NCBI GenBank assembly: GCA_017396865.1
Contig: JAFQKO010000041.1
Span: 1-33,974, forward strand
Direction: 5' to 3'
Length of the DNA: 33,974 nt
From: Clostridia bacterium
GTDB lineage: Bacteria > Bacillota_A > Clostridia > Oscillospirales > QAKW01
The notes beneath the pieces were generated by a model, which made no database searches, had not been told where the DNA came from, and saw nothing but the letters and a program-made list of their open reading frames with translations. Below, one piece after another: positions 8,771-16,215 of the stretch. Every line of letters begins with the position of its first letter. Position 1 is the first letter of the stretch. The position numbers and the translations under genes were made by a program.

Positions 8771-9222
8771 TTGAATTCCTCCACTTCTGCAAAATTATTC
8801 TTGCGGGAGGCATGGGCGCGGATCGCCAGCTTTTCCAGCGTTATGAAAAACTGCTCCCGCTCGGCAGGCTCCAGCGTGGAGAGCAGCCATTCATAATAAT
8901 GGCCGGTCAGCTCTAAATCCATCGCCCGAACGGCATCTGCCTTTTCGGTGGCGGCAATCAGCTTTTCCCGCCGATCCTGCTCGTTGACGGTACGGGTCAC
9001 ATACCCTTGCTCCTCCATTCGTTTGACCAGGCGGGTCATCTGCGATTTATCAATACCCAAGATCGAGGCCAGCTTTTGCTGGGTCAGGGTATGAAAGGCT
9101 GAAAGGATCCGCAGGGCATTGGCCTCCTGCGCCGTTAGGCCTTCGGTCATATGGCGGTTATAGTATCGCTCTGCCACTCGCGGAACGCGCTTAAAGTAAC
9201 GGCGGACTAAATCCATATCCAT
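8761..9222 (-). CDS. MarR-family regulator of the ABC exporter operon
   Basis: A 153-residue winged-helix repressor. The ATG at 9222 lies 8 bases after GGAGG; the frame continues open upstream, but through the promoter and operators, so longer starts are rejected. Visible are EANALRILSAFHTLTQQKLA (helices 2-3), the recognition helix IDKSQMTRLVKRMEEQGYV (about 67-85), a wing with VNEQDRREK, and C-terminal helices. As first gene of the exporter operon, with its end overlapping the first transporter gene, it fits the common arrangement of a ligand-released repressor controlling its own efflux pump. Its protein resembles the stand-alone MarR at 4405-4851 only at family level. Confidence 0.9.
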   Translation of the reverse strand: MDMDLVRRYFKRVPRVAERYYNRHMTEGLTAQEANALRILSAFHTLTQQKLASILGIDKSQMTRLVKRMEEQGYVTRTVNEQDRREKLIAATEKADAVRAMDLELTGHYYEWLLSTLEPAEREQFFITLEKLAIRAHASRKNNFAEVEEFKCT

Positions 9223-9238
9223 CTGTAACACCTCCAAA

Positions 9239-9292
9239 TTAGTTGCTATGTCAACTAAATAATAACACAAAATAGTTGTGCTGTCAACTATT
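9239..9292 (-). promoter_or_regulatory. Promoter and paired operators of the MarR-ABC operon
   Basis: On the minus strand, TTGACA (9287-9282), 17 bases, TATTAT (9264-9259). Two near-identical dyads of the form TAGTTG-N6-CAACTA flank it: AATAGTTG-N6-CAACTATT (9271-9292) over the -35, and TTAGTTG-N6-CAACTAA (9239-9258) over the transcription start. Their centres are 33 bases apart, about three helical turns, suiting two repressor dimers on one face. Confidence 0.82.
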
Positions 9293-9310
9293 TTGTTCAC
9301 GAAAAGTAGG

Positions 9311-9339
9311 TTGATTTTTGGAGCAGGATTTGATAAGAT
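9311..9339 (+). promoter_or_regulatory. Probable promoter of the GH20 gene
   Basis: TTGATT (9311-9316), a 17-base spacer and TAAGAT (9334-9339), followed by GGAGG 8 bases before the ATG at 9369. Both boxes deviate from consensus, so this is a moderate call. It starts only about 20 bases from the outer MarR operator of the divergent operon, so the repressor could also affect it. Confidence 0.55.
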
Positions 9340-9368
9340 AGAGGTATCGAAGAATGGAGGTAAAAACC

Positions 9369-11207
9369 ATGTTTTTTGAACCGCAATATTGGGAGAAGGG
9401 CGAGCCCCTTTTCGTTCATAAAGATGCCTGTGTGGCAGGTGTCGGCTATGCCAAAGAGGTGGCGGAAAAGCTGATCGCCGAGCAGGGAACGGCCGAGGGC
9501 AGTATTCATCGGATCCGCTTTGTACGCGGTCTGCCTGAGGGTGCAAGGGTCGGCGGCGAGGAGGCCTACGCCCTTATTATTAACGAAGCCGAGGCGGTGC
9601 TCTACGGCATGAGCGAGCGGGCGGAGATCTATGCCGCCGAGACCCTTTTGCAGATGGCAAACCATGAGGGGATCGTCGGCGGGCGCCTGGAGGATGCGCC
9701 GGATTGTGAATTCCGCGGCTATCGGGTGTATCTGCCGGGGCGGAATGCCTTTGATGATTTTAAAAAGATGGTAGATACCATCGTCTACTATAAGTATAAT
9801 TATATCTCCCTTGAGGTGGGCGGTGCGATGGAATATAAGCGCCACCCCGAGATCAACGAAAAGTGGCTGGAGTTCGTTGCCGATAACCGCCGCTATTCGG
9901 GGCGCACCGCCGAGATTCAGAACGCCTGCCCCTGGGCGAAGAATTCCATTCATACCGATAACGGGGAGGGCGACGTTCTGACGCAGGACGAGGTGCGGGA
10001 GCTGATCGCCTACTGCCGCAAGCGGGGGCTGGAGGTATATCCCGAAGCGCCCACCCTTTCCCATACCGATTATATCTGCTTGGCTCATCCCGAGATCGCC
10101 GAGCGGCAGGATGATCCCTATCCCGACACCTATTGTCCCTATCATCCCGATACCTATAACATCGTGTTCGACGTATTGGAGGAGGTCATCGAGGTCTTTC
10201 AGCCCAAGCTGATCAATATCGGCCACGATGAGTTTTATTCCATGTGCGTCTGCGAGCGGTGCAAGGATAAAAAGCCCCATGAGGTGTTTGCCTACGACGT
10301 CACCAAAATTCACGACTTTTTGGCCGAGCGGGGGATCCGCACCGCCATGTGGGGGGATAAGCTGTTGCCGGTGGTCACCAACGACGGCCGCACCTACGGC
10401 GGAGCCGGCAGTGATCGGCTCTCCAGCTCCGGAAAGTACGTTTATTTTCCGCCCACCTTCTATTGTCAGTTCATGCTGCCGCGGGATATCCTGATGCTGC
10501 ATTGGTATTATTCCTTCGGTATTCAATATGACTATGTCTATCATACCCAAGGCTATGAGGCGGTCTACGGCAATATGGCGGTTACCTGCGTGGAGGAATG
10601 GCGGCAGCGCCGTCATTTGGGCATCAAGGGTGGCTCCTGCTCCAACTGGGGCTGCAACGATCCCGAATATATGCAACGCAACGGCCAGTATGCCAACCTG
10701 ATCTTCGGCTCCTTCGCCCTTTGGAGCAAGGACTATGATAATCACCGCATGGGCGAGCTGCTGGGGCAGACCGCCGAAGAGGCCTACCACCTTTGCCACG
10801 GCAACGTAGGGAAGGGTACCCATATTGAGATCACCCATACCACCGACCTTTATCATAAATATATGGCGTTCTGGTGCGGCTATTATATCGAGGATGAAAA
10901 GTACCATATGGGCAACTATAAGGTGACCTATACTGACGGTACCACCGCCTTGCTGGAGGTTAAATACGGCAAGAATATCTCCAACGAGCAAACGCCCTGC
11001 GCCTGCGATGCCGAAAGCTTCGACCATGTCAATCTCGATTGTAATCCTTCGACGGAGATTTTCTATTCCACGGTTCCGATGCGTATCGATGGAAAAACCT
11101 GGTATAAAACCGCCTATCGCAATCCCTATCCCGAAAAAACCATCGAAAGCGTGGTATATCAGCCGGATATCGATGCCAAGGTGGAAGTGTTGAAGGTGGA
11201 TTATTGA
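9369..11207 (+). CDS. Glycoside hydrolase family 20-like beta-N-acetylhexosaminidase, cytoplasmic
   Basis: A 612-residue protein. The start at 9369 is used because GGAGG (9356-9360) precedes it; an ATG at 9354 would include that site. The N-terminal part (about 1-110) resembles the accessory GH20b domain (EEAYALIINEAEAVLYGMS...AAETLLQM). The TIM barrel begins around FRGYRVYLPGR (115-125) and carries the adjacent catalytic Asp287-Glu288 in LINIGHDEF, matching the substrate-assisted GH20 mechanism. CVCERC follows. No signal peptide is present, so it should act on imported amino-sugar oligosaccharides or on cell-wall fragments. The PrsA-like lipoprotein gene starts 1 base after its stop. Sequence around the DE pair is less typical than classic HxGGDE, so substrate preference is uncertain. 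Confidence 0.82.
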   Translation: MFFEPQYWEKGEPLFVHKDACVAGVGYAKEVAEKLIAEQGTAEGSIHRIRFVRGLPEGARVGGEEAYALIINEAEAVLYGMSERAEIYAAETLLQMANHEGIVGGRLEDAPDCEFRGYRVYLPGRNAFDDFKKMVDTIVYYKYNYISLEVGGAMEYKRHPEINEKWLEFVADNRRYSGRTAEIQNACPWAKNSIHTDNGEGDVLTQDEVRELIAYCRKRGLEVYPEAPTLSHTDYICLAHPEIAERQDDPYPDTYCPYHPDTYNIVFDVLEEVIEVFQPKLINIGHDEFYSMCVCERCKDKKPHEVFAYDVTKIHDFLAERGIRTAMWGDKLLPVVTNDGRTYGGAGSDRLSSSGKYVYFPPTFYCQFMLPRDILMLHWYYSFGIQYDYVYHTQGYEAVYGNMAVTCVEEWRQRRHLGIKGGSCSNWGCNDPEYMQRNGQYANLIFGSFALWSKDYDNHRMGELLGQTAEEAYHLCHGNVGKGTHIEITHTTDLYHKYMAFWCGYYIEDEKYHMGNYKVTYTDGTTALLEVKYGKNISNEQTPCACDAESFDHVNLDCNPSTEIFYSTVPMRIDGKTWYKTAYRNPYPEKTIESVVYQPDIDAKVEVLKVDY

Positions 11208-11208
11208 G

Positions 11209-12597
11209 ATGAAAAAGGTATTAGCATTGGTTTTGGCGGTGCTGCTGGTTCTTTCTATGGCGGGCTGCCAAAGCGAGGAGGCTGAAGGACGCACCGTTGT
11301 GGCGGAAACCGAGCATTTTCAGGTGGATGCCGCCATGATGTCTTATTTTATCTATACGGAATATACGGTGTTTTTGAATCAATACGCCGATATGCTGACC
11401 CATACGGGGCTGGATGCGACCAAGCCGCTGAAGGATCAGCTTTGCGCCTTTTCCGATGGGCAAACCTGGCTGGAATTCTTTAACGATGCGGCGATGGAGC
11501 AGGTGCGGGTGTATTTGTATCTGGCGGAAAAGGCCCATGCGGCGGGGATGGAGCTGAGCGAGACCGATCGGCAGGGTATTCAGGTTGTTTTCGATGAGTT
11601 CTATAAGACCGCCAAAAAGGAAGGATATGAGAATGCCGCATATCTGGAGATGACCTTCGGCGTAGGCATCACCGAAGCGGACGTGCGCCGTTGCATGGAG
11701 CTGAGCGCGTTGGCGCATCAGTTTGAGGAGTCCTATCGCGGCTCGATCAACGTGAGCGTTGAGGATGCGGAGGCCTTCTATCAGGCCAATCAGTATGATT
11801 ATCTTTACGTGGACTATTACGCCTACGACGTAACCGACGAGACCGCCGAGGCGGCAAAGGCACGGGCCGAGAAGATTGCCGCCGCTAAAACGGCGGAGGA
11901 GTTTCAGGCGAAGGTGGAGCAGGATCTGCGCACCTATTCGCCCGAGATGAGCGAGATCGATCGGGAAAAGCTGCTGGAATCCATTGCCATCCGCGGCAAC
12001 TTCTATTATGAAAATCAGGCGTACAGCAAATGGTTGTTCACCCAAGCGAAGGTGGGCGAAACGTTGATCACGGAAAAGGGAAAAAGCGGATACAGCGTTT
12101 ATCTGTGTACCCGCCTGCCCTATCGGCAGGAGGAGGTTACCCGCAACGTGCGGTATATCCCGTTGATGGCCGCCACCTACGGCAGCAATGAGGCGGCAAT
12201 GAAGCAGGCGGCATCGTTGCTGATGCAGCTGCATCAGCAGGGCCTGACCGATGCGGCCTTTGAGGAGGTTGCCGCCAAGTACAGCGAGCATGAGAGTGCG
12301 GCGCAGGGCGGCTTGATGCTGAATGCTTCCTCCGAGGATTTCATGGCGCCGATCGCCAGGTGGTTCTTCAGCGATAAGCGAACGGAAGGGCAATGCGAGG
12401 TGGTCCCCTTCGATGATGCCTATGGCTATGCCATCTGCTGCTATCTCAACGACGGGCTGCCTAAGTGGCAGGCCGATTGCACCGCCGCCTTAAAGGAGCA
12501 GCGGTATCAGCAATCGCTGAAGGAATGGGGCGAGAGCATTTCCTTAACCGAGCATGAATGGGATCTTAATACCGTTCCCGATTTGAAGCGAAAATAA
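11209..12597 (+). CDS. PrsA/SurA-like foldase lipoprotein (parvulin-type)
   Basis: A 462-residue protein with a lipoprotein signal ending LSMAGC (lipidated Cys20), so it should be anchored outside the membrane. The N-terminal half is helical and matches the chaperone part of SurA/PrsA proteins (FQVDAAMMSYF, then SETDRQGIQVVFDEF). The second half has a parvulin-like arrangement: NVRYIPLM, a helix with AASLLMQLHQQG, FEEVAAKYSEHESAAQGG (about 345-362), then YGYAICCYL. It would help secreted proteins fold. Whether the isomerase domain is active is unclear. The gene follows the GH20 gene by 1 base, but its partner lacks a secretion signal, so the pairing is probably transcriptional convenience. 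A terminator follows at once. Confidence 0.8.
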   Translation: MKKVLALVLAVLLVLSMAGCQSEEAEGRTVVAETEHFQVDAAMMSYFIYTEYTVFLNQYADMLTHTGLDATKPLKDQLCAFSDGQTWLEFFNDAAMEQVRVYLYLAEKAHAAGMELSETDRQGIQVVFDEFYKTAKKEGYENAAYLEMTFGVGITEADVRRCMELSALAHQFEESYRGSINVSVEDAEAFYQANQYDYLYVDYYAYDVTDETAEAAKARAEKIAAAKTAEEFQAKVEQDLRTYSPEMSEIDREKLLESIAIRGNFYYENQAYSKWLFTQAKVGETLITEKGKSGYSVYLCTRLPYRQEEVTRNVRYIPLMAATYGSNEAAMKQAASLLMQLHQQGLTDAAFEEVAAKYSEHESAAQGGLMLNASSEDFMAPIARWFFSDKRTEGQCEVVPFDDAYGYAICCYLNDGLPKWQADCTAALKEQRYQQSLKEWGESISLTEHEWDLNTVPDLKRK

Positions 12598-12634
12598 AAA
12601 ATAACGGATTCTCCAAGAGAATCCGTTATTTTTT
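12598..12634 (+). terminator. Terminator after the foldase gene
   Basis: AAAATAACGGATTCTC pairs with GAGAATCCGTTATTTT around a CAA loop and runs into Ts. The same 16-bp stem recurs at 12931-12967 on the other side of repeat element A. Confidence 0.92.
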
Positions 12635-12637
12635 ATA

Positions 12638-12925
12638 CAGACTGTTAAAAAAGGCACCGACCGCAGAAAAATAGATAAAACCCAAAGTATGTGCCAATAT
12701 TAATGATTGCAAGGAGAAAGGAAGACTACTCTTTCTTCTTGTTCATTTTATAAGGAAAAAAATCCGCATAGTGATGCGGATTTTGATTGAAATTTTTCTG
12801 CTATCCGCCGAAATGACCGCTCAGCGTATCACATACGCGATCGGGATCATTTCGACGAATTCGGCACTCTTTTTTAATCAGCCTCCCAGCGTGTCAAAAT
12901 AATGAATAGTTTTTTTGACACGCTG
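12638..12925 (-). repeat. Copy A of the ~290-bp structured intergenic element (inverted relative to B)
   Basis: A 288-bp unit whose reverse complement matches 32474-32759 at roughly 95% by eye. In element orientation it begins CAGCGTGTCAAAAAA and ends TTTTTTAACAGTCTG; these ends are imperfect inverted repeats of each other. It contains the five hairpins described under copy B, including the core GCGTATGTGATACGC (12826-12840 region) and a terminator-like GCAT/ATGC stem with a T run. It contains no open frame of useful length. It is flanked on both sides by terminators with the same stem sequence, effectively a direct repeat of about 43 bp. Transposase-mobilised miniature element or structured RNA gene are both possible. 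Confidence 0.85.
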
Positions 12926-12930
12926 AATAA

Positions 12931-12967
12931 AAAATAACGGATTCTCCAAGAGAGAATCCGTTATTTT
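12931..12967 (-). terminator. Terminator after the NhaC-family gene
   Basis: The 16-bp stem AAAATAACGGATTCTC/GAGAATCCGTTATTTT is the same as at 12598-12634; the loop here is CAAGA instead of CAA. It is read from the minus strand into a T run and lies 14 bases past the transporter stop codon. Confidence 0.9.
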
Positions 12968-12980
12968 TTATTTTGTGAAA

Positions 12981-14993
12981 TTACGCCTTTTTGCGGGTCA
13001 GGAATTTGATCAGGAAGAGAACGCCGAGCATCAGAGCGAGGGATACGCCGAGCACAACGAAAACATTCTGCACAAAGCCTGCCAGCAGATAGCCGACCAG
13101 CGAAACGCCGGCAACGGTCAGTGCATAAGGCAGCTGGGTGGAAACGTGGTTCACGTGGTCGCTCTTCGCACCTGCCGAGGCCATGATGGTGGTATCGGAG
13201 ATGGGGGAGCAATGGTCGCCGCAAACAGCACCTGCCAAGCAGGCGGAGATGCAGATAATAACCATGGAGGGGATGACGCCGCCGGCAGCAACACCGGCCA
13301 GCTCGGCATCAAAAACACCGGTAACGATGGGGATCAGAATACCGAAGGTACCCCAAGAGGTGCCGGTAGCGAAGGAGAGGCCGACCGCCACAACGAAGAG
13401 CAGGGCAGGCAGCAGGATCTGCAGCGCGGTGGCGCTTTCAACCAGTGCGGCAACGTAGCTGCTGGCGCTGAGCAGACCGGTCATGGCCTTGAGACCCCAT
13501 GCGAAGGTCAGGATCAGGATGGCGGGAACCATCTGCTTGAAGCCCTCGGGCAGCGAGGAGGTGCATTCCTTGAAGGTGAGCACCTTGCGGCAGAGGAAGT
13601 AGATGATATTGACAACCAGAGCGGCAATGGAGCCGATCGCCAGGCCGTAGGCGGCGTCGCAGTTGGCGAAGGCATCGATGAAGGATTCGCCGCTGAAGAA
13701 GCCGCCGGTATAGATCATACCCAATACGCAGAGAACGATCAGGATCACAACGGGGATCACCAGATCCCAAACGCGACCCTTGTGGTTGATCTTTTCTTCA
13801 TCGGCGTCGGTGAACTGCTCGCCACCGGAGGTGTGCAGATCGCCGTTTTTCGCATTCTCCTCGAAGCGCTTCATCGGGCCGTAGTCGAAGCCGGTCCATG
13901 CCATGAAGATCACCATGGCGATGGTGAGCAGAGCGTAGAGGTTATAGGGAATGGTCTGAATAAAGAGGGAGATACCGTTTACACCGTCCACAGAGCCTGC
14001 AACGGCTGCTGCCCAAGAGGAGATAGGTGCAATGATGCAGATGGGAGCTGCGGTGGCATCGATCAGGTATGCCAGCTTGGCGCGGGAAATTCTTTGCTTA
14101 TCGGTGATGGGGCGCATAACGCTGCCAACGGTGAGGCAGTTGAAATAGTCGTCCACAAAGATCAGCGCACCGAGCCCGAAGGTGGAAAGCTGGGCGCCGC
14201 GGCGGTTCTTGATGCGCTTGCTGGCCCATTCGCCGTAGGCGCGGCTGCCGCCTGCGCGGTTCATCATCACAACGATGGTACCCAAAACGACCAGGAAGAT
14301 CAGAATGCCCACGTTCCAGGAATCGGCAAGGTTATCCACAAAGCCGTTCTGCACAACGGAATTGAACATTACCTCGAAATCAAAGCCGCCGGTTGCGCTG
14401 AAGGCATAGAGGATGCCGCCGGAAAGGATACCAACGAACAGGGAGGAATAAACCTCCTTGGTGATCAGCGCCAGGCCGATGGCGATGATCGGGGGAATCA
14501 GGGAAACAAAGGTGCTGTCGAAGCGGGAATAGTACTCCGCCTCTGCTTCGAAGCTCAGCGCGCCGAGCGCAAAGGTGGTGGTGAAATCATCGGCGGTGGC
14601 GGTGGCCTCCTTGCCGGTGAAGCTTGCGATCAGCCCTTGAACGTCCTCTGCGGAGAAGGTCAGCTCGCTAACGTCTGTTGCGGCCGAGGCAAGGAATACG
14701 TTCTGCGGAATTTCATCCGCATCGGGCTCTACCTTAACAGCGGGCACGTGGGTGAAGGTAACGGAGGTTTCATCGTCTACGGCGAATTCAACCTCATTTA
14801 CGGTTGCTTTTTCGTTAACCAGGACCTCGCTCAGCAGGCCGGCAACGGTGTCTGCAGTATAGCTCAGGTGGCTCAGATCCTCTGCCTTCGATTCCATGGC
14901 GGCAGAGCAAACGGGCGCGGCGAGCATACCGATCATTAAAACGATTGCGAAAACACGCATCATCGTTTTATGACGCTTGAAAAAACTCTTCAT
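12981..14993 (-). CDS. NhaC-superfamily secondary transporter, predicted lysine transporter
   Basis: A 670-residue membrane protein starting behind GGAGG. Residues 1-31 look like a cleavable signal peptide, and about 32-155 form an acidic extracytoplasmic segment that ordinary NhaC antiporters (about 450-500 residues) lack. The transporter part follows with around a dozen hydrophobic helices and NhaC landmarks: FVDDYFNCLTVGS (279-291), FATGTSWGTFGILIP (541-555) and GDHCSPISDTTIMAS (592-606). Homology alone would suggest Na+/H+ exchange. However, a lysine riboswitch with terminator precedes it, and NhaC-superfamily proteins under lysine-riboswitch control have been proposed as lysine transporters (LysW in comparative genomics). 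I therefore favour Na+- or H+-coupled lysine movement across the membrane; direction is not shown by sequence. Confidence 0.85.
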   Translation of the reverse strand: MKSFFKRHKTMMRVFAIVLMIGMLAAPVCSAAMESKAEDLSHLSYTADTVAGLLSEVLVNEKATVNEVEFAVDDETSVTFTHVPAVKVEPDADEIPQNVFLASAATDVSELTFSAEDVQGLIASFTGKEATATADDFTTTFALGALSFEAEAEYYSRFDSTFVSLIPPIIAIGLALITKEVYSSLFVGILSGGILYAFSATGGFDFEVMFNSVVQNGFVDNLADSWNVGILIFLVVLGTIVVMMNRAGGSRAYGEWASKRIKNRRGAQLSTFGLGALIFVDDYFNCLTVGSVMRPITDKQRISRAKLAYLIDATAAPICIIAPISSWAAAVAGSVDGVNGISLFIQTIPYNLYALLTIAMVIFMAWTGFDYGPMKRFEENAKNGDLHTSGGEQFTDADEEKINHKGRVWDLVIPVVILIVLCVLGMIYTGGFFSGESFIDAFANCDAAYGLAIGSIAALVVNIIYFLCRKVLTFKECTSSLPEGFKQMVPAILILTFAWGLKAMTGLLSASSYVAALVESATALQILLPALLFVVAVGLSFATGTSWGTFGILIPIVTGVFDAELAGVAAGGVIPSMVIICISACLAGAVCGDHCSPISDTTIMASAGAKSDHVNHVSTQLPYALTVAGVSLVGYLLAGFVQNVFVVLGVSLALMLGVLFLIKFLTRKKA

Positions 14994-15018
14994 GTTTTTT
15001 CCTCCTATATTTTATTGC

Positions 15019-15065
15019 AAAAAAATAACCTGCATGGATGGCAAGCGCATACCATTCCACACAGG
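15019..15065 (-). terminator. Riboswitch expression-platform terminator
   Basis: On the minus strand, CCTGTGTGGAATGG pairs with CCATCCATGCAGG (13 pairs, one bulged A, two G-T) and is followed by TTATTTTTTT. It lies between the lysine aptamer and the transporter ribosome site, so ligand-bound aptamer would be expected to permit this hairpin and stop transcription. Confidence 0.85.
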
Positions 15066-15073
15066 GTAAGAAT

Positions 15074-15236
15074 GATGGCACTCCACAATTCCTTGTGACA
15101 GTCCGACGCATATTTTGCGTCGGCCCAGCCTGCCGCTTGCTTGGGTGTTCGGCGGCAGACTTCGGCGGCATTGCCTTTCATCGGCTTTACGTTTCGTCCC
15201 ATTAAAGCCGTTACTGATCAATGCCGCGCCTCCATC
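15074..15236 (-). promoter_or_regulatory. Lysine riboswitch (L box) aptamer
   Basis: Read on the minus strand, the segment shows the L-box landmarks in order: GATGGAGGCGCGG at the 5' arm, ATCAGTAA, GAAAGGCAATGCCGCCGAAG, a second GCCGCCGAA, GGCAGGCTGGG, GACTGTCAC, and TGGAGTGCCATC closing the P1 stem with the 5' GATGGAG. Length and order fit the family. It lies about 15 bases downstream of a consensus promoter and upstream of a terminator, the standard OFF-switch layout. Confidence 0.95.
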
Positions 15237-15255
15237 GGCTGTTTTTTTCTAATCA

Positions 15256-15284
15256 ATCGTATCATATCGCGCAGATAATGTCAA
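15256..15284 (-). promoter_or_regulatory. Promoter of the lysine-riboswitch transcript
   Basis: TTGACA (15284-15279), a 17-base spacer and TACGAT (15261-15256) on the minus strand, placing the start near 15249 and leaving a leader of about 255 nt before the transporter start codon. Confidence 0.8.
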
Positions 15285-15292
15285 TCTTTTTC

Positions 15293-15880
15293 TTATTCCA
15301 ATCTGCTCTGGAAGGCTACCGCCTTGCCCAAAACGTGCACCCGCTCCAGCTCCTCGCCCACGAAGATCAGCGGGGCATAGCGAGGATTTTCCGCATTGAG
15401 GGAAAGCTTTTGCTCCTCGGGGTAATAGTAGATGCGCTTGAGGGTGGCGGTATCGTCGATGGCCACCGCGGCGATTGCGCCGTTTTCCACCGCCGATTGG
15501 CGGCGGATGAAGATCAGGTCGCCGTCGGTGATGCGGGCACCGATCATGCTGTCGCCATGGGCACGCAACGCAAAGTCTGCACGTATGCCCGCAGGGGGAA
15601 TGCAGGGCTCCCGCTCCTCATTGGCAAAGATGGGCTGCCCGCAGGCGATCTCACCCAGCATCGGCACTGCCGCAGGCTGCCCGCCGCCGTTTAAAAGCAC
15701 GCTCGGCTCTACGCCGAATACGCCGCAAAGGGCTGAAAGGGTGGCAAAGCCCGGCTCCCGCTCCCCGCGCTCATACATATTGATGCTGCTTTTGGAAAGA
15801 CCGATGGCGGCCGCCAGCTCGCTTTGAGAAAGCCCCGCTTCGGCTCGATAACGGCGCAGTTGCTCCGAAAAAATACTCAT
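15293..15880 (-). CDS. XRE-type repressor with S24 (LexA/UmuD-like) self-cleavage domain
   Basis: A 195-residue regulator; the start at 15880 follows GAGGTGAT. The N-terminal helix-turn-helix covers about 5-60 (LSQSELAAAIGLSKSSINMYERGEREP). The C-terminal peptidase domain has the expected cleavage site Cys80-Gly81 (EIACGQP; UmuD also uses Cys-Gly), nucleophile Ser111 in HGDSMIG and general base Lys148 in TATLKR. Such proteins lose DNA binding when RecA filaments, or another signal, trigger self-cleavage. Its promoter and that of the divergent Spo0A-type gene share the same dyad type, so it probably represses both. There is no phage gene nearby, which argues for a chromosomal regulator rather than a prophage repressor. 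It is not LexA itself, whose N-terminal domain is a winged helix. Confidence 0.9.
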   Translation of the reverse strand: MSIFSEQLRRYRAEAGLSQSELAAAIGLSKSSINMYERGEREPGFATLSALCGVFGVEPSVLLNGGGQPAAVPMLGEIACGQPIFANEEREPCIPPAGIRADFALRAHGDSMIGARITDGDLIFIRRQSAVENGAIAAVAIDDTATLKRIYYYPEEQKLSLNAENPRYAPLIFVGEELERVHVLGKAVAFQSRLE

Positions 15881-15900
15881 GGAAATCACCTCACGGCTTA

Positions 15901-15929
15901 ATGATACACTATTTGTGCTCATTTGTCAA
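15901..15929 (-). promoter_or_regulatory. Promoter of the S24 repressor with imperfect operator
   Basis: TTGACA (15929-15924), a 17-base spacer, TATCAT (15906-15901) on the minus strand. The spacer contains ATACAC-N5-GTGCTC (15904-15920), one perfect and one degenerate half of the dyad found complete at 15969-15985. Confidence 0.78.
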
Positions 15930-15939
15930 CAAATACCCC

Positions 15940-15985
15940 TTGACATCGGGGGGATTATCGGTTATAATGAGCACATAAAGTGCTC
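15940..15985 (+). promoter_or_regulatory. Promoter and perfect dyad operator upstream of the Spo0A-type gene
   Basis: TTGACA (15940-15945), a 17-base spacer, TATAAT (15963-15968), followed directly by the perfect dyad GAGCAC-ATAAA-GTGCTC (15969-15985) covering the transcription start. Binding there by the divergent S24 repressor would block initiation. Confidence 0.82.
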
Positions 15986-16215
15986 GAATGAACCAAAAAC
16001 CTCAAAAAGCAGCCATGTGGAACGATCGGAAGCGGGGTTATGCTTCGCCTTGCTTTTGGGTTGTGCTGTTTCTGCATCTGCCGTCCTTCTCCGGCGGATG
16101 CAAAAAAAGTTGGATTGCGGACATTAATCGACAGCATCCTTGCAATGTTTTTGGTATCATTTGGATGAATGGGGCGAAAAAGCATCAAGCCCGTCACTTT
16201 GAGGAGGAAAATTGA
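15986..16215 (+). other. Long leader of the Spo0A-type gene
   Basis: About 230 nt between the predicted start and the ATG at 16216. It contains a 10-bp stem GCATCTGCCG/CGGCGGATGC (16074-16101, one G-T pair) and a smaller GAAGC/GCTTC stem just before it. The ribosome site GAGGAGG lies at 16200-16206. A 75-codon frame runs through the leader and ends exactly at the ATG, but it has no ribosome site and an unconvincing composition. I recognise no riboswitch class. Confidence 0.45.

Noticed and set aside
12975..14939. Long plus-strand open frame (about 650 codons) opposite the NhaC-family gene
   Set aside because: It has low-complexity Gly/Asp/His-rich translation, no ribosome site, and exactly mirrors a recognisable membrane protein; it is a shadow of codon bias.
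15988..16215. 75-codon plus-strand frame ending exactly at the Spo0A-type ATG
   Set aside because: No ribosome site, unusual composition, and it runs through leader hairpins; abutting stop and start alone is weak evidence.
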